Source: CAYLUN01 sp964386865 (GTDB taxonomy: Bacteria > Verrucomicrobiota > Kiritimatiellia > RFP12 > UBA1067). From it: DNA of 64,000 nt. The position numbers were made by a program, and so were the translations under genes. Under the pieces are notes generated by a model, which was given only the letters and a program-made list of their open reading frames with translations, was not told the DNA's origin and did not search any database. The DNA lies in the NCBI GenBank assembly GCA_964386865.1, contig CAYLUN010000017.1, positions 20,698-84,697 of the forward strand, read 5' to 3'. This document shows, one piece after another, positions 25,101-33,426 of the stretch (the first letter of the stretch is position 1; each line of letters begins with the position of its first letter).

Positions 25101-25124
25101 ACTAGCAACCCAAAGCCGACTCAT
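22116..25124 (-). CDS. Secreted alpha-L-rhamnosidase (GH78)
   Basis: About 1002 residues with a signal peptide (MSRLWVASLCAVCAWGTQA). The order is that of GH78: fibronectin-like N-domain (LRCEYRVNPLGIGEREPRLSW), beta domains including NGWYCGTVQCW, then the (alpha/alpha)6 barrel with DCPQRDERAGWTGDAQ, in which the acidic residues are the known catalytic region, and a C-terminal beta domain. The ATG at 25124 has GGGGGAG six bases upstream. It removes terminal rhamnose from plant or algal polysaccharides outside the cytoplasm. A paralogue is encoded at 53181-56411. Confidence 0.92.
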   Translation of the reverse strand: MSRLWVASLCAVCAWGTQAATLDNLRCEYRVNPLGIGEREPRLSWAMTDDTGGRGAAQTAYQILVASSPERLARGEADLWDSGRVRSARSIQIVYGGRPLAARDRCHWKVRAWGRDGRETPWSEPALWAMGLLHVADWQAEWLRVDEPDPQGAPPPPPRRLTVIRATYGSHGDQRTVDVTEKVRGLVLAKGGELLVQASNGLFGDPAVGGGKELVVEYELDGKRQTARAPENQFVTAPADERAEAPRAKRLQTPRCLRREFAVAARPVRATLYATALGLYELRLNGRRVGDALLTPEWTAYDKRVQVQAYDVLALVQAGANVLGATLGNGWYCGTVQCWPPEICLYGHEPRFKAQLELEFADGPRQTVATDENWLATIDGPLRFSGIYEGETYDARRELDGWDAPAFAPDARWQPALIDRAVKAGALVWQRSEPIRVTQELEPVAVTEPKPGVYVFDFGQNMVGWTRLKVQGEAGLTVEVFHNEMLNPDGTVYRENLHAGKLGRAQSQIDRYTLRGGKVETYEPHFTYHGFRYAEVTGLKAKPDASLLTGRVFHTAFAQTGSFACSDPLVTRLAQNIQWSQRGNMMGIPTDCPQRDERAGWTGDAQFFMPAAVYNFDVAAFFSKWLVDLCQDSFVEGKGFADLAPYYGKMKAGNTGWGDAGVVCPYVLYRTYGDTRVIEAHYAQMRKHVMTLTASCTNHIRGAGAYGDWLNVGGGAKGEVCGTAYQVYLCDLMAEMARVTGRGDDAARFGAMARDAREAFQKAFFKEDGSLLESSQTGYALAFTMGLVPDALREKAAAKFRGEVERFKDCVATGFIGTPRLLAGLHAAGLDAEAYRMLLRREYPSWLYPVTLGATTIWERWDGWRPDKGFQDPNMNSFNHYAFGSCGQYLFECVGGIFPLEPGYQSFAVAPVLGEGLTWAKASYRSMYGEIVSDWKKEAGLCHLRVTVPPNTRAVIRLPAAASAGVKEGGQPLAAAAGLELLGEGGGCVRVRAVAGTYAFVF

Positions 25125-25202
25125 GGAAGCTCCCCCAACGCGATCACCAGTTCCCGCACAGAATGCACGACTTTGCGCGTGCCGGTGCGGACGGCACGGA
25201 GG

Positions 25203-25238
25203 CCGGCCCTCCACGGCGCTCCCCTCATGGAGGGCCGG
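25203..25238 (-). terminator. GC-rich inverted repeat between two genes
   Basis: CCGGCCCTCCA (25203-25213) and TGGAGGGCCGG (25228-25238) form an 11-base stem with a 14-base loop, between the stop of the oxidase-like gene and the start of the rhamnosidase gene. There is no T run, so it could be a dispersed repeat rather than an intrinsic terminator. Confidence 0.45.
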
Positions 25239-25259
25239 GCTCCGTCCCGACCATGAGCA

Positions 25260-25796
25260 TCATTTCGTGAAGACTTTGGTCTTGGCCTGGCCGCCCTTCA
25301 TGGGGAAGATGCCGATCATCTCGGGCTCCACGAAGAACAGCGCCAAGTCGGCGCCGAACTTCTTGGCCATGGAGGGCTGCAGCTCCGCGAACTTGGCCTT
25401 CACGTCCGCGTCGGCGCACAGCGCGGCCTTGCCTTTGTAGCGGATGTAGGCGCTATCGTCCTTCGCGGTGCGCGACAGCTCGACGCATGGGCTCTTGACC
25501 AGCTGCCCGTACATCTCTTTCTTGGTCGAGGTCGCGACGAGCAGCTTGTTGTCGGCGACCACCGTGTAGCGGATCGGCCGCACGCGGGCGCCCTGCCCGT
25601 CCACCGTCGCCAGATAGAAGTAGTCGTTCTTCTCGAAAAAGGCCGCGACATCTTGCATGAACAGGTCGCTCTTGTCGGGAGCCTCCTTGACCCACACATA
25701 GCTCTTGAGCGCCTGCGGCTCCGCGGGCTTGGGGGCTTCCTGACAGAATCCGACCGCGGCCGACAGCGCCGACACCAGCATCACCATCTTTCGCAT
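25260..25796 (-). CDS. Secreted pyridoxamine 5'-phosphate oxidase-like (split-barrel FMN) protein
   Basis: After a signal peptide (about 1-18) comes a split beta-barrel of the PNPOx-like superfamily: DVAAFFEKNDYFYLATVDGQGARVRPI is the typical first strands, and CVELSRTAKDDSAYIRYKGKAAL the later ones. The family binds FMN, F420 or haem. Cytoplasmic members of this size are usually called pyridoxamine-phosphate oxidase family proteins; the export signal here is unusual. GGAGG lies before the ATG. It is 57 bases downstream of feoA on the same strand. The cofactor and substrate cannot be told from sequence. Confidence 0.8.
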   Translation of the reverse strand: MRKMVMLVSALSAAVGFCQEAPKPAEPQALKSYVWVKEAPDKSDLFMQDVAAFFEKNDYFYLATVDGQGARVRPIRYTVVADNKLLVATSTKKEMYGQLVKSPCVELSRTAKDDSAYIRYKGKAALCADADVKAKFAELQPSMAKKFGADLALFFVEPEMIGIFPMKGGQAKTKVFTK

Positions 25797-25853
25797 ACAT
25801 GACCTCCAGTTTGTTGGCCCCTAGTGTAGTACGATGCGGAAAAAAGGAAAACC

Positions 25854-26099
25854 CTAATCTTCGATCTCCACTTTCTGCGCGATGGTGCGTGAAACGAGGA
25901 ACCGCGCGTCACCCGCCGCGATCACGACGGAGCGCTCGGATTTGCGGTTGCGGAACATCGCCACACGCGCCCCCGGATAAAGCCCCATCTCCGAGGACTT
26001 GCGGTCGGTGTTGGCGCGAATGATGCCCGACTCGCCGTCTTTCAGGTCGAGCAGGCTGCACGCCTGCCCGGCAGACGCGCCCGCTTCAGTTGTGCTCAT
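25854..26099 (-). CDS. feoA: FeoA-type SH3-like accessory protein of ferrous iron uptake
   Basis: An 81-residue FeoA domain: LLDLKDGESGIIRAN, then SSEMGLYPGARVAMFRN and a terminal VSRTIAQKVEIED, which is the usual plan of the small SH3-like barrel. It stimulates or stabilises FeoB at the membrane. The start codon overlaps the stop of feoB as ATGA, so it is translationally coupled and comes second, whereas in many bacteria feoA is first. The longer open frame upstream lies inside feoB and is not used. Confidence 0.88.
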   Translation of the reverse strand: MSTTEAGASAGQACSLLDLKDGESGIIRANTDRKSSEMGLYPGARVAMFRNRKSERSVVIAAGDARFLVSRTIAQKVEIED

Positions 26100-28330
26100 G
26101 CGTTCAGCCTCTTTCCTGCCACATGCAATAGTCCCACCCCGCCCGCCACCAGCGCCGCCACAGCGGCCAGCCAGACAGCCGATCGCAGCGGCGCCGCCTG
26201 AAACGTCGCCGCCTGATAGAAGGCCGTGGCGACCAGCCACGCCAGCGCGCTTTGATACATGATTGAAAAGCCCATCCAGCGCCACCCCGCCTCTCGCCCG
26301 AGCACGACCAGCGCCGCCACGCACGGCGAGTAGATCAGCACGAACAGCAGGTAGGCGAAGGCCTCCGCGCGCCCGCCGAAATTGCGCCGCATGGCCTCCA
26401 GCAGGCCCTTTCCGTAGGCCCCTTCATCGTGAGAGGCCTTGACCCAGCCGTAGCCCTCGGCCATTCCCCTGGCCGCCGCGCGCAGCTCCGAAGGCAGATC
26501 GAACGCCCCCGCCGTACGCGGGGGCGAGCCCGGCTGGTCGGCCTGCGAATACAGCACTTCCAGCGTGCCGACGATCGCCTCCTTGGCCAGCAGGCCGGTC
26601 AGCAATCCCGCCGCCGCCGGCCAGTTATCCTCCCCCACCCCCATCGGCCGCAGCGCCAGCGTCATGGCCCGGCCCACCGCCGAACGCCGGGCGTCCGCCT
26701 CCCGATGCCCCGCGCTGGCCGCCTCGAAAAGCCCGTTCGCCAGGCTCAGCACCACCGCGATCAGCAGGATCGTCTTGCCCGCCCGCACCACGAAGCTTTT
26801 GAGATTGTGCCACACATGTTCGAGGCAGCCCCGCAGCGCGGGAACATGGTAAGGCGGCAGCTCCATCACGAAGGCCGAGGCCTCGCCCTTGAACAGCGTC
26901 CGGTGCAGCACGAGCCCGGACACGATCGCCAGGCTCGCCCCGATGAGATAGAGCGCGAAGATCACCGCGTTGCCGTTCTGCGGAAAGAACGCCATTGCGA
27001 AGATCGCGTAGACCGGCATGCGCGCCCCGCACGACATAAACGGTGCGATCAGCATGGTCAGCAGCCGGTCGCGCCGCTGCTCCAGCGTGCGCGTAGCCAT
27101 CAGCGCGGGCACCGTGCAGCCGAACCCCACCAGCAGCGGGATGAACGCCTTGCCAGGCAGCCCGATCTTCGTGAGGAAGTGGTCCATAATGAACGCCGCG
27201 CGCGCCATGTACCCCGACTCCTCCAGCAGGCTCAGGCAGAAGAAGATCATGAAGATCGGCGGCGCGAAAGTCGCCACGGTCGTCAGGCCCGCCCCCACGC
27301 CGTCCGCCAGAACGGAGGTCACCAGTTCCGGCGCGCCCGCCGCCGCCAGCCACGCGCGCGGGCCGTGCACGAGCAGCGCGCCCAGCACGCCGTCGATCAG
27401 GTCCACCAGCGGCTGCGTCAGACGCACCGTCAGCCAGAACACCCCGTACATCACCACGAGGAAAGCCGGTATGCCCACCGGGCGGCTCAGCAGAATGCGG
27501 TCGATCCCGTCCGACAGGCGGCGTCGCACCTCCAGGCGACGCTGCACGACATCGCGGGCCAGGCCGCGTATAAAGCCGAGCCGCGCGTCCATCACCGTCA
27601 CGTCCGGCTTCTGCCCGGTATGCCGCGCGATCCGCGCGTTCTCCTCGGCCACGACCTCGTCGAACAGGCCTTTCGTCAGCTCGCGGGCGAAGGGATCCTG
27701 CTCCAGCAGCTTGATGGCCAGCCAGCGCGAGTCCACGCCCGCGTCGTCCGCCAGCACGATCAGGCACACTTGGAGTCGCTGGACTGATTGCTCGGCGTCG
27801 CCGTACAGAACACGCGCCTTGGGCAGAGCCCGCCCCTCCGCCACCACCCGAACGGCCTCCTTCAGGGCCTCGCCGCCCTCGCCGCGCGACGCGACCATCG
27901 GCACAACCGGACAGCCGAGGTGCTTGGCCAGGTGGTCGGGGTCGACCTTGAGCCCGTGCCGCTCCGCGACGTCCATCTGGTTCAGGGCCACCACCAGCGG
28001 CAGGCGCATATCGATCAGCTGCGCCGTCAGGTACAGGCTGCGCTCCAGATTCGACGCGTCCACGATGTTGATCACCACGTCCGGCTTGTTGCGAATCAGA
28101 AAATCGCGGGCGACGCGTTCGTCGTCGGTGTAAGGAGAAAAGGAGTAGATGCCGGGCAGGTCGGTGACCTGTATCGCCCGCCCTTTGAACACCAGCTCTC
28201 GCTGGGCGCTGTCCACGGTTACCCCGGTCCAGTTGCCCGTGCGCTCGTGGGCGCCGGTCAGCAGGTTGAACAGCGTCGTCTTGCCGGTGTTCGGGTTGCC
28301 CACCAGCGCAATCTGGAGCGCACCGCTCAA
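26096..28330 (-). CDS. feoB: Ferrous iron transporter FeoB
   Basis: The 744-residue protein has a cytoplasmic G domain with G1 GNPNTGKTTLFN (about 10-21), a switch region, G3 DLPGIYSFSPYTDDE and G4 NQMD. A helical GDI-like part follows and then about eight to ten membrane helices with the Gate motifs (PFMSCGARMPVYAIF and a second at LIYSPCVAALVVLGRE). Length is normal for the family. The start is probably TTG at 28330 with GGAG nine bases upstream; there is no ATG that preserves G1. It imports Fe2+ under anoxic conditions, fitting an anaerobe. Confidence 0.95.
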   Translation of the reverse strand: MSGALQIALVGNPNTGKTTLFNLLTGAHERTGNWTGVTVDSAQRELVFKGRAIQVTDLPGIYSFSPYTDDERVARDFLIRNKPDVVINIVDASNLERSLYLTAQLIDMRLPLVVALNQMDVAERHGLKVDPDHLAKHLGCPVVPMVASRGEGGEALKEAVRVVAEGRALPKARVLYGDAEQSVQRLQVCLIVLADDAGVDSRWLAIKLLEQDPFARELTKGLFDEVVAEENARIARHTGQKPDVTVMDARLGFIRGLARDVVQRRLEVRRRLSDGIDRILLSRPVGIPAFLVVMYGVFWLTVRLTQPLVDLIDGVLGALLVHGPRAWLAAAGAPELVTSVLADGVGAGLTTVATFAPPIFMIFFCLSLLEESGYMARAAFIMDHFLTKIGLPGKAFIPLLVGFGCTVPALMATRTLEQRRDRLLTMLIAPFMSCGARMPVYAIFAMAFFPQNGNAVIFALYLIGASLAIVSGLVLHRTLFKGEASAFVMELPPYHVPALRGCLEHVWHNLKSFVVRAGKTILLIAVVLSLANGLFEAASAGHREADARRSAVGRAMTLALRPMGVGEDNWPAAAGLLTGLLAKEAIVGTLEVLYSQADQPGSPPRTAGAFDLPSELRAAARGMAEGYGWVKASHDEGAYGKGLLEAMRRNFGGRAEAFAYLLFVLIYSPCVAALVVLGREAGWRWMGFSIMYQSALAWLVATAFYQAATFQAAPLRSAVWLAAVAALVAGGVGLLHVAGKRLNA

Positions 28331-28457
28331 GCCCCGAAACTCCGCAGCCGATTGTTAGCCGTGGAAAACATAGTCGCAGAGTATAGGACACCCCCCGCCC
28401 GCAAACAAGCGAAATCCCTTCACCCAGGCCGTCAGGCATGCCATAATCTCTCACGAG

Positions 28458-28727
28458 ATGCCGTTCGAGACCTCACAGACCCCGTTTCAGAGCGCCCCCC
28501 TTGGCCTGCCGCCCGACACGCTGGCGAAAGCCCGCGCAGACATGGAGAAGCTCGCCTCCATGACCATGCCCTTCGGCAAGTGCAAAGGACGGCGCGTCAT
28601 CGAGCTGCCGGAAGAGTACCTGCTCTGGTTCAGGCAGAAAGGGTTCCCGCGCGGCGAGCTCGGGCGCATCATGCAGCTTGCCCTCGAGCTGAAGATCAAC
28701 GGCCTCGAAGGCCTGATTCCGGGCTGA
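28458..28727 (+). CDS. DUF3820 family protein
   Basis: An 89-residue protein with the DUF3820 core: MTMPFGKCKGRRVIELPEEY, then LLWFRQKGFPRGELGRIM. Members are small, cytoplasmic and often linked by annotation to quorum-sensing-regulated virulence factors, without a settled function. No clear ribosome site precedes the ATG. It is divergent from feoB and convergent with the nitroreductase gene, 13 bases away. Confidence 0.8.
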   Translation: MPFETSQTPFQSAPLGLPPDTLAKARADMEKLASMTMPFGKCKGRRVIELPEEYLLWFRQKGFPRGELGRIMQLALELKINGLEGLIPG

Positions 28728-28740
28728 CGCCGCTTGCGCG

Positions 28741-29343
28741 TCAGAACCGGTTCTCGATCACGACTTCGCTCGCGGGCATCTGGCTGGGGCGCCCCCACGC
28801 CGCCTGCGTCGGCTTGCCGACCACCACGAACATCGCAACCGCATGGTCAGGCGGAAGGTTGATCAGCCGGCCGACCGCGTCGTAGTCGAACCCGTCCATC
28901 GGGCAGGTCTCATAGCCCATCTCGTGGGCCGCCAGCATGAGCGTCTGGGCCGCCAGGCCGCACGAACGCATGCCTTCGTCGCGCTGCACCTGCTCGCGGC
29001 CCCGGTAGTACTGGTCGATCGCGGGAACCAGGTAGTCTTGCACCGGCTGCGGCGCGTTCGCCCAATAGCGCGCAGGGCTTTTCTCCCACGCCTTGAGGTC
29101 GGCGCACAGGACGATCAGCAGCGACGCGTCGGTCACCTGCGCCTGGTCCCACGCCACGTCCCGGATCTGCTTGCGCAGCTCAGGGTCGCGGACCAGCACG
29201 AAGCGCCAGTTCTGGATGTTGAACGCCGTCGGCGCCAGCCGCGCCAGCCCCAGCAGGTTCTCGATCTCCGCCTCGGTCATGCGGTGGTTCGGGTCGTAGT
29301 GCTTCACGGCCCGCCGCGCCTCAATCGCTTGTGCTACGTTCAT
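28741..29343 (-). CDS. Nitroreductase family FMN oxidoreductase
   Basis: A 200-residue nitroreductase with the N-terminal EARRAVKHYDP motif that binds the FMN phosphate, APTAFNIQNWRFVLV, and the C-terminal GKPTQAAWGRPS. The family reduces nitro compounds, quinones or flavin-type substrates with NAD(P)H in the cytoplasm. GGAG lies nine bases before the ATG. It is 15 bases upstream of the propeller gene on the same strand, which is a wholly different function. Confidence 0.9.
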   Translation of the reverse strand: MNVAQAIEARRAVKHYDPNHRMTEAEIENLLGLARLAPTAFNIQNWRFVLVRDPELRKQIRDVAWDQAQVTDASLLIVLCADLKAWEKSPARYWANAPQPVQDYLVPAIDQYYRGREQVQRDEGMRSCGLAAQTLMLAAHEMGYETCPMDGFDYDAVGRLINLPPDHAVAMFVVVGKPTQAAWGRPSQMPASEVVIENRF

Positions 29344-29358
29344 GATAGCTCCTTTTTG

Positions 29359-31554
29359 TCACTTCACTTCGCCGGTGAAGGCCGCGTTACCAGCCGTTCC
29401 CAGCCACAGCCTCTCCGTCGCGAACGGATCGGTCGCGATCCACGACACGCCTTTGCATGTCAGCGACTCGTTCGTCAGCGACCGCCACGTCGCGCCGCCG
29501 TCCGCGCTTGCGATCACCCCGCCGCCTGTCGAGCGGTCGTGGTACGGATGGTCGTGCAGGCTCGCATACACGCGGTCTGCGTCGCGCGGGTCGATCGCCA
29601 GGGCCTCGCAGAAGCGGTTGGTGTAGACCTGCCGCCACCCTGCGCCGCCGTCATCGCTGCGGAACACGCCGCCCGTCATGAACGACGGGCCTACCATCGC
29701 GCTGCGGGTCGTAGTATACACGCGCCCGCCCTTGGCCACAAGCTGCCGCACCTCGGCCAGCCTCACGTCCGGCCCGCTCACCCGCCGCCACGCCCCGCAG
29801 CCGTCGTCGCTGCGGTACACCGCGCCCGGCTCGCCGTTCGCGCTCGACACGCCCGCGTAGAACACGTGGGCGCTGTCGGCGTCCCTCGCCAGGCAGCTGA
29901 CGCGCGCGGCGGGCAGACCGGCATTGCAGGCCTGCCATGTGGTGCCGCCGTCCGCGCTCGCGAAGACGCCCGCGCCCTCCGCCACATAGGCCAGCGCGTG
30001 TTTCCGCGCAGGGTTGTCCTTCAGCGGCAGCCGGCTGGTCAGGCAGCGCGGACGCGCGTCAGGCATCCCGGAGCCCGCCCTGTTGAGCGGCGTCCACGTC
30101 GCTCCGCCGTCGCGGCTCTCGGCGATCAAGCCCCTGTTTGACCCCCACTGGCCGAACCCCGCCCATACGTGCGCGTCATCGTCTTCCGCGAACGCCACGG
30201 TGAAGCACGAGTTCTCGTAGGCGTCTGGGATTCCAGTCATGCACCGCCGGAAGGTCGCGCCCGCGTCATCGCTGGCCAGCAAGCCGACGTCATAGAAGCC
30301 GAAGAGCACGCGCCCCTTCACGCGCGGATGCGGGAAGACGCCGTGCAGGCACGTCACCTCCAGCCCGCTGCCGCCGATCCGCCCGTCCGCGCGCTCCTGC
30401 GTATAGCGCTGCTGCCACGTGGCCCCGCCGTCGGCGGTTTTGTAAATGTAGCCCGAGGTGCCGAAGTAGAGCGTGTTGGGACTTCTCGGCGACAGCGTGA
30501 GGCAGGTCACGCTCGGCCCCCACATGTCGATCCACGCGTGCCGCGCGTTTCCCTTATCCCCGAACGTGAACGCGCGCGCCCAGCTCTGCCCGCCGTCCGT
30601 CGTCTTGTAGACTGTCGCGTCCCACCACGTCGCCCCTCCCGCGTAAGCCACGTCGGGGTTCTGCGGGTGAACCGCCAGCGCGTCCACCCACGCGCACAGC
30701 ATGTCGCTCGTGCCCGCCTTGCCGGCCGCCTGGCGCAGGCCGCTCACGCGCGGCCGCCACGTGCGGCCGCCGTCGTCGGAGCGGTACACGCCCGCCTGCC
30801 AAGGCGTCTCGCCCGCCTCGCCCCTGAGCGACACGTAGACCACCTGCGGAGCGGAGGGCGACTGCGCCAGCCGCCGCGCGCGCCGGTGCGCCGGCAGCCC
30901 GTCGCTCGACAGCGCCCACGTCTCGCCGCCGTCCGCGCTCGCGAACACCCCTTTCGGCGTGGCGATCAGCATGCGGCGCGGTTCCTGCGGGTGAAGCGCC
31001 AGATCGCTGATGACCAGATCCGGCGCGAGCTGGCCGGGCCGCACGAGCTGCCGCCACGACGCGCCGCCGTTCTCGGACTTGTAGATTGCGCCTTGCCCGC
31101 CGCGCCCCTCGCGCGGCTGGCCGATCGCGGCGTAGACGGTCTCGGGGGCTCGCGGATCGACCACCACCTTGCTGACCATCGCGGAGTAGGCGTAATCCTG
31201 GATTGGCGGGAAGCCTTCGCGCAGCCAGCGCCAGGTCAGCCCGCCGTCCACGCTCTTGTAAACGCCTCCCTTGCAGCCCGCGTAAAGCGTCTTGGGGTCG
31301 GCCGGATGCTCGGCCAGCGACTCAACGAAGTAGTCCTCGAGGCCCGCGTTGCGGGTCGCATACGTCTTCCCGCCGTCGTCCGACCGGTAGAAGCCGCCCA
31401 CGTCGCACCCCGCGTAAAACACGTCGTCCCCGTGCCGGCTGGCCAGCACCGACTGGATCCAGCCGCCGCCGCCCGGCCCGACGTTCTTCCATGCGACCCC
31501 GTCCTCCGCGAGCGCCGCCCCCGCCCACAACATAAGCCCGATTGCCTTGACCAT
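29359..31554 (-). CDS. Secreted BNR/Asp-box beta-propeller protein (GH74- or sortilin-like)
   Basis: About 731 residues with a signal peptide (to about residue 17) followed by many Asp-box turns (SDDGGKTY, SVDGGLTWRW, SENGGASWRQL, SADGGETW, SDDGGRTW and further copies). These form one or two seven-bladed propellers. Similar proteins are xyloglucanases (GH74), sialidase-like or sortilin-like. The two catalytic acids of GH74 cannot be located by eye, so the name is structural. The ATG at 31554 is preferred to the TTG three bases before it because GAGGGG lies upstream. It probably acts on polysaccharide outside the cell. Confidence 0.82.
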   Translation of the reverse strand: MVKAIGLMLWAGAALAEDGVAWKNVGPGGGGWIQSVLASRHGDDVFYAGCDVGGFYRSDDGGKTYATRNAGLEDYFVESLAEHPADPKTLYAGCKGGVYKSVDGGLTWRWLREGFPPIQDYAYSAMVSKVVVDPRAPETVYAAIGQPREGRGGQGAIYKSENGGASWRQLVRPGQLAPDLVISDLALHPQEPRRMLIATPKGVFASADGGETWALSSDGLPAHRRARRLAQSPSAPQVVYVSLRGEAGETPWQAGVYRSDDGGRTWRPRVSGLRQAAGKAGTSDMLCAWVDALAVHPQNPDVAYAGGATWWDATVYKTTDGGQSWARAFTFGDKGNARHAWIDMWGPSVTCLTLSPRSPNTLYFGTSGYIYKTADGGATWQQRYTQERADGRIGGSGLEVTCLHGVFPHPRVKGRVLFGFYDVGLLASDDAGATFRRCMTGIPDAYENSCFTVAFAEDDDAHVWAGFGQWGSNRGLIAESRDGGATWTPLNRAGSGMPDARPRCLTSRLPLKDNPARKHALAYVAEGAGVFASADGGTTWQACNAGLPAARVSCLARDADSAHVFYAGVSSANGEPGAVYRSDDGCGAWRRVSGPDVRLAEVRQLVAKGGRVYTTTRSAMVGPSFMTGGVFRSDDGGAGWRQVYTNRFCEALAIDPRDADRVYASLHDHPYHDRSTGGGVIASADGGATWRSLTNESLTCKGVSWIATDPFATERLWLGTAGNAAFTGEVK

Positions 31555-31678
31555 CAAACGCCCCCCTCGTCTAATTGAGACAAAACCGGCTTGATTTGTC
31601 CATTAGAATGTGAAATTGTTCACCTCAATCGATTGAACAGCCGCCAGTGTGTCAGCCGTCCACTGAACGGGTGCATTC

Positions 31679-31696
31679 ACCTCCACGCATGGAGGT
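31679..31696 (+). promoter_or_regulatory. Small hairpin in the leader of the Na/Pi gene
   Basis: ACCTCCA-CGCA-TGGAGGT is a perfect seven-base stem, ending about ten bases before the GGAGGGG ribosome site. Its CCTCC arm could alternatively pair with that site. A role in translation control is conjecture. Confidence 0.35.
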
Positions 31697-31715
31697 TGTT
31701 TTGAGCGGAGGGGTT

Positions 31716-33347
31716 ATGATAGGGATTCTGCAGATTCTGGGGGGGTTAGCTCTTTTCATGTACGGCATCCGGCTGCTCAGCGCCGGCATGGAGAAGCTGG
31801 CGGGGGACAAGATACAGAAATGGCTGGGGCGAGTGACCGAGAGCCGCCTGCGGAGCGCCGGGTTTGGCGCCATGGCGACCGCATTCCTGCAGAGCAGCGG
31901 CCTGCTTATGGTCACCATGATCGGCTTGATCAACGCCAACCTGATGACGGTTCAGCAGTCCATCGGCATCATGCTGGGGCAGGAGATTGGAACGACGATC
32001 ACCGCCCAAATCGTCGCCTATGATATCGGCGCTTCCCGGCTTCTGCTGGTGATTATTGGCTTTATCTTCCTTGAGTATTTCGAGCACCGCGACTGGAAGA
32101 AGTACGGCGAGATCCTGATGGGGCTGGGGCTGATCTTCGTCGGAATGAGCTACATGTCGTCCGCCCTCGATCACCTTGTGAAGATCCCCACCTTTGCGAA
32201 CCTGCTGGTGACGATGGGCCAGCGCCCCTTCGTGGGCATCATCGCGGGCCTGGTCGTAACCGCGATCACGCAGAGCAGCACGGCGGTGACCAGCATGGCG
32301 GTGGCCATGGGCATGAACCAGGCGATCACGCTCGAAGGCGCGATCGGGATCATTCTCGGGGCGAACATCGGCTCGTGCATCACCGGGTTTGCCGCTTCCC
32401 TGGGACAGTCCTGCACCGCCCGCCAAGCCTCGATCGCCCAGATCGTGATCAACGTGTTTGGCGTCGTGCTCTTTGTCCCCTTCATTGAGCAATACACCCA
32501 CCTTGTCACCCTGACCTCGCACGAACTGCCGCGGCAGATCGCAAATGCGCACACGATCTTCAACGTGGTGGTGAGCGCGCTGCTTGTTCCGTTTGTCAAC
32601 CAGATCGCCCAGCTATCGGCGTGGCTGACTCCCGCGTCCCGAATCCCAGAGAAGACCAAGGCCACCGCCTTCATTGATGAAATGCAGTACAGCGTCCCCT
32701 CTGTGGCGCTGTGCGAAGCGGCCCGGGAGCTAACCCGGGTGGGGACTATCACCGCTCAGATGGTGCACGACAGCTGTGCGGCGCTGATCAACCTGAACAC
32801 GAGCAACATCAAGAGCGTTCTCGCCCAAGAGAACGATCTGGTTGACCCGATCAGCAAAGATCTGGCGAGCTTCATCAACATGCTCATGAACAAGGATCTG
32901 ACCCTTGCGCAACAGCAGCGCTGCTTCCAAATAAAGAACCTGCTCATCGACATCGAGCGCGTCGGGGATATGGCCGAGGACGTCGCCGAGTATGCGCTGG
33001 AGAGGATCGAGAACAAGTCGGTGTTCAGCGCTCCGGCGGTCGAGGATCTGGAGCGCCTTTGGAAGCATGCGCACCAGACCTATTTGTTGTCGATCGAGGC
33101 TTTCACAGAAGGCGACGCGGAGAAGGCTCGCCAAGTCTCCTGCCTGGAGAGCGAGTTTGACCGGCTGTACTGGCGGACCCGCCAGGCGCACATCCACCGC
33201 ATTGAAGAAGGCGGCTGCCAACCCCAGGCTGACGTGATCTTTACGGAGACGCTGAGAATTCTGGAGCGCATTAGCGACCACGCAGACAACTTGGCCGTCA
33301 GCGTGGCGCGCTCTCAAGCGGAAGGCAAAGCCAAGAGAGCGTCTTAA
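31716..33347 (+). CDS. Na/Pi cotransporter family protein with PhoU-like C-terminal domain
   Basis: This 543-residue membrane protein has the NptA/YjbB plan: GGLALFMYGIRLLSAGME, a first QSS motif (FLQSSGLLMVTMIG), and a second (ITQSSTAVTSMAVAMG) with GANIGSCIT, which are the two inverted repeats of the phosphate carrier. Residues about 330-540 are a soluble helical PhoU-like domain. The ATG at 31716 has GGAGGGG directly upstream, better than the ATG at 31647. It probably moves phosphate, or another anion, with Na+. It stands alone, divergent from the propeller gene. Confidence 0.9.
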   Translation: MIGILQILGGLALFMYGIRLLSAGMEKLAGDKIQKWLGRVTESRLRSAGFGAMATAFLQSSGLLMVTMIGLINANLMTVQQSIGIMLGQEIGTTITAQIVAYDIGASRLLLVIIGFIFLEYFEHRDWKKYGEILMGLGLIFVGMSYMSSALDHLVKIPTFANLLVTMGQRPFVGIIAGLVVTAITQSSTAVTSMAVAMGMNQAITLEGAIGIILGANIGSCITGFAASLGQSCTARQASIAQIVINVFGVVLFVPFIEQYTHLVTLTSHELPRQIANAHTIFNVVVSALLVPFVNQIAQLSAWLTPASRIPEKTKATAFIDEMQYSVPSVALCEAARELTRVGTITAQMVHDSCAALINLNTSNIKSVLAQENDLVDPISKDLASFINMLMNKDLTLAQQQRCFQIKNLLIDIERVGDMAEDVAEYALERIENKSVFSAPAVEDLERLWKHAHQTYLLSIEAFTEGDAEKARQVSCLESEFDRLYWRTRQAHIHRIEEGGCQPQADVIFTETLRILERISDHADNLAVSVARSQAEGKAKRAS

Positions 33348-33399
33348 GGCGCAAAGGGGCGCCCCGCTTCGAGAGCCGCGGCGGATCAGCCCGCGTGCT

Positions 33400-33426
33400 C
33401 CTCAGCCTTGACGCTGGGGCTTTCTT
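33400..33426 (+). terminator. Intrinsic terminator after the Na/Pi gene
   Basis: CCTCAGC and GCTGGGG (one G-T pair) form a seven-base stem with a six-base loop, followed by CTTTCTT. It ends at the stop of xerC on the other strand. Confidence 0.55.
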
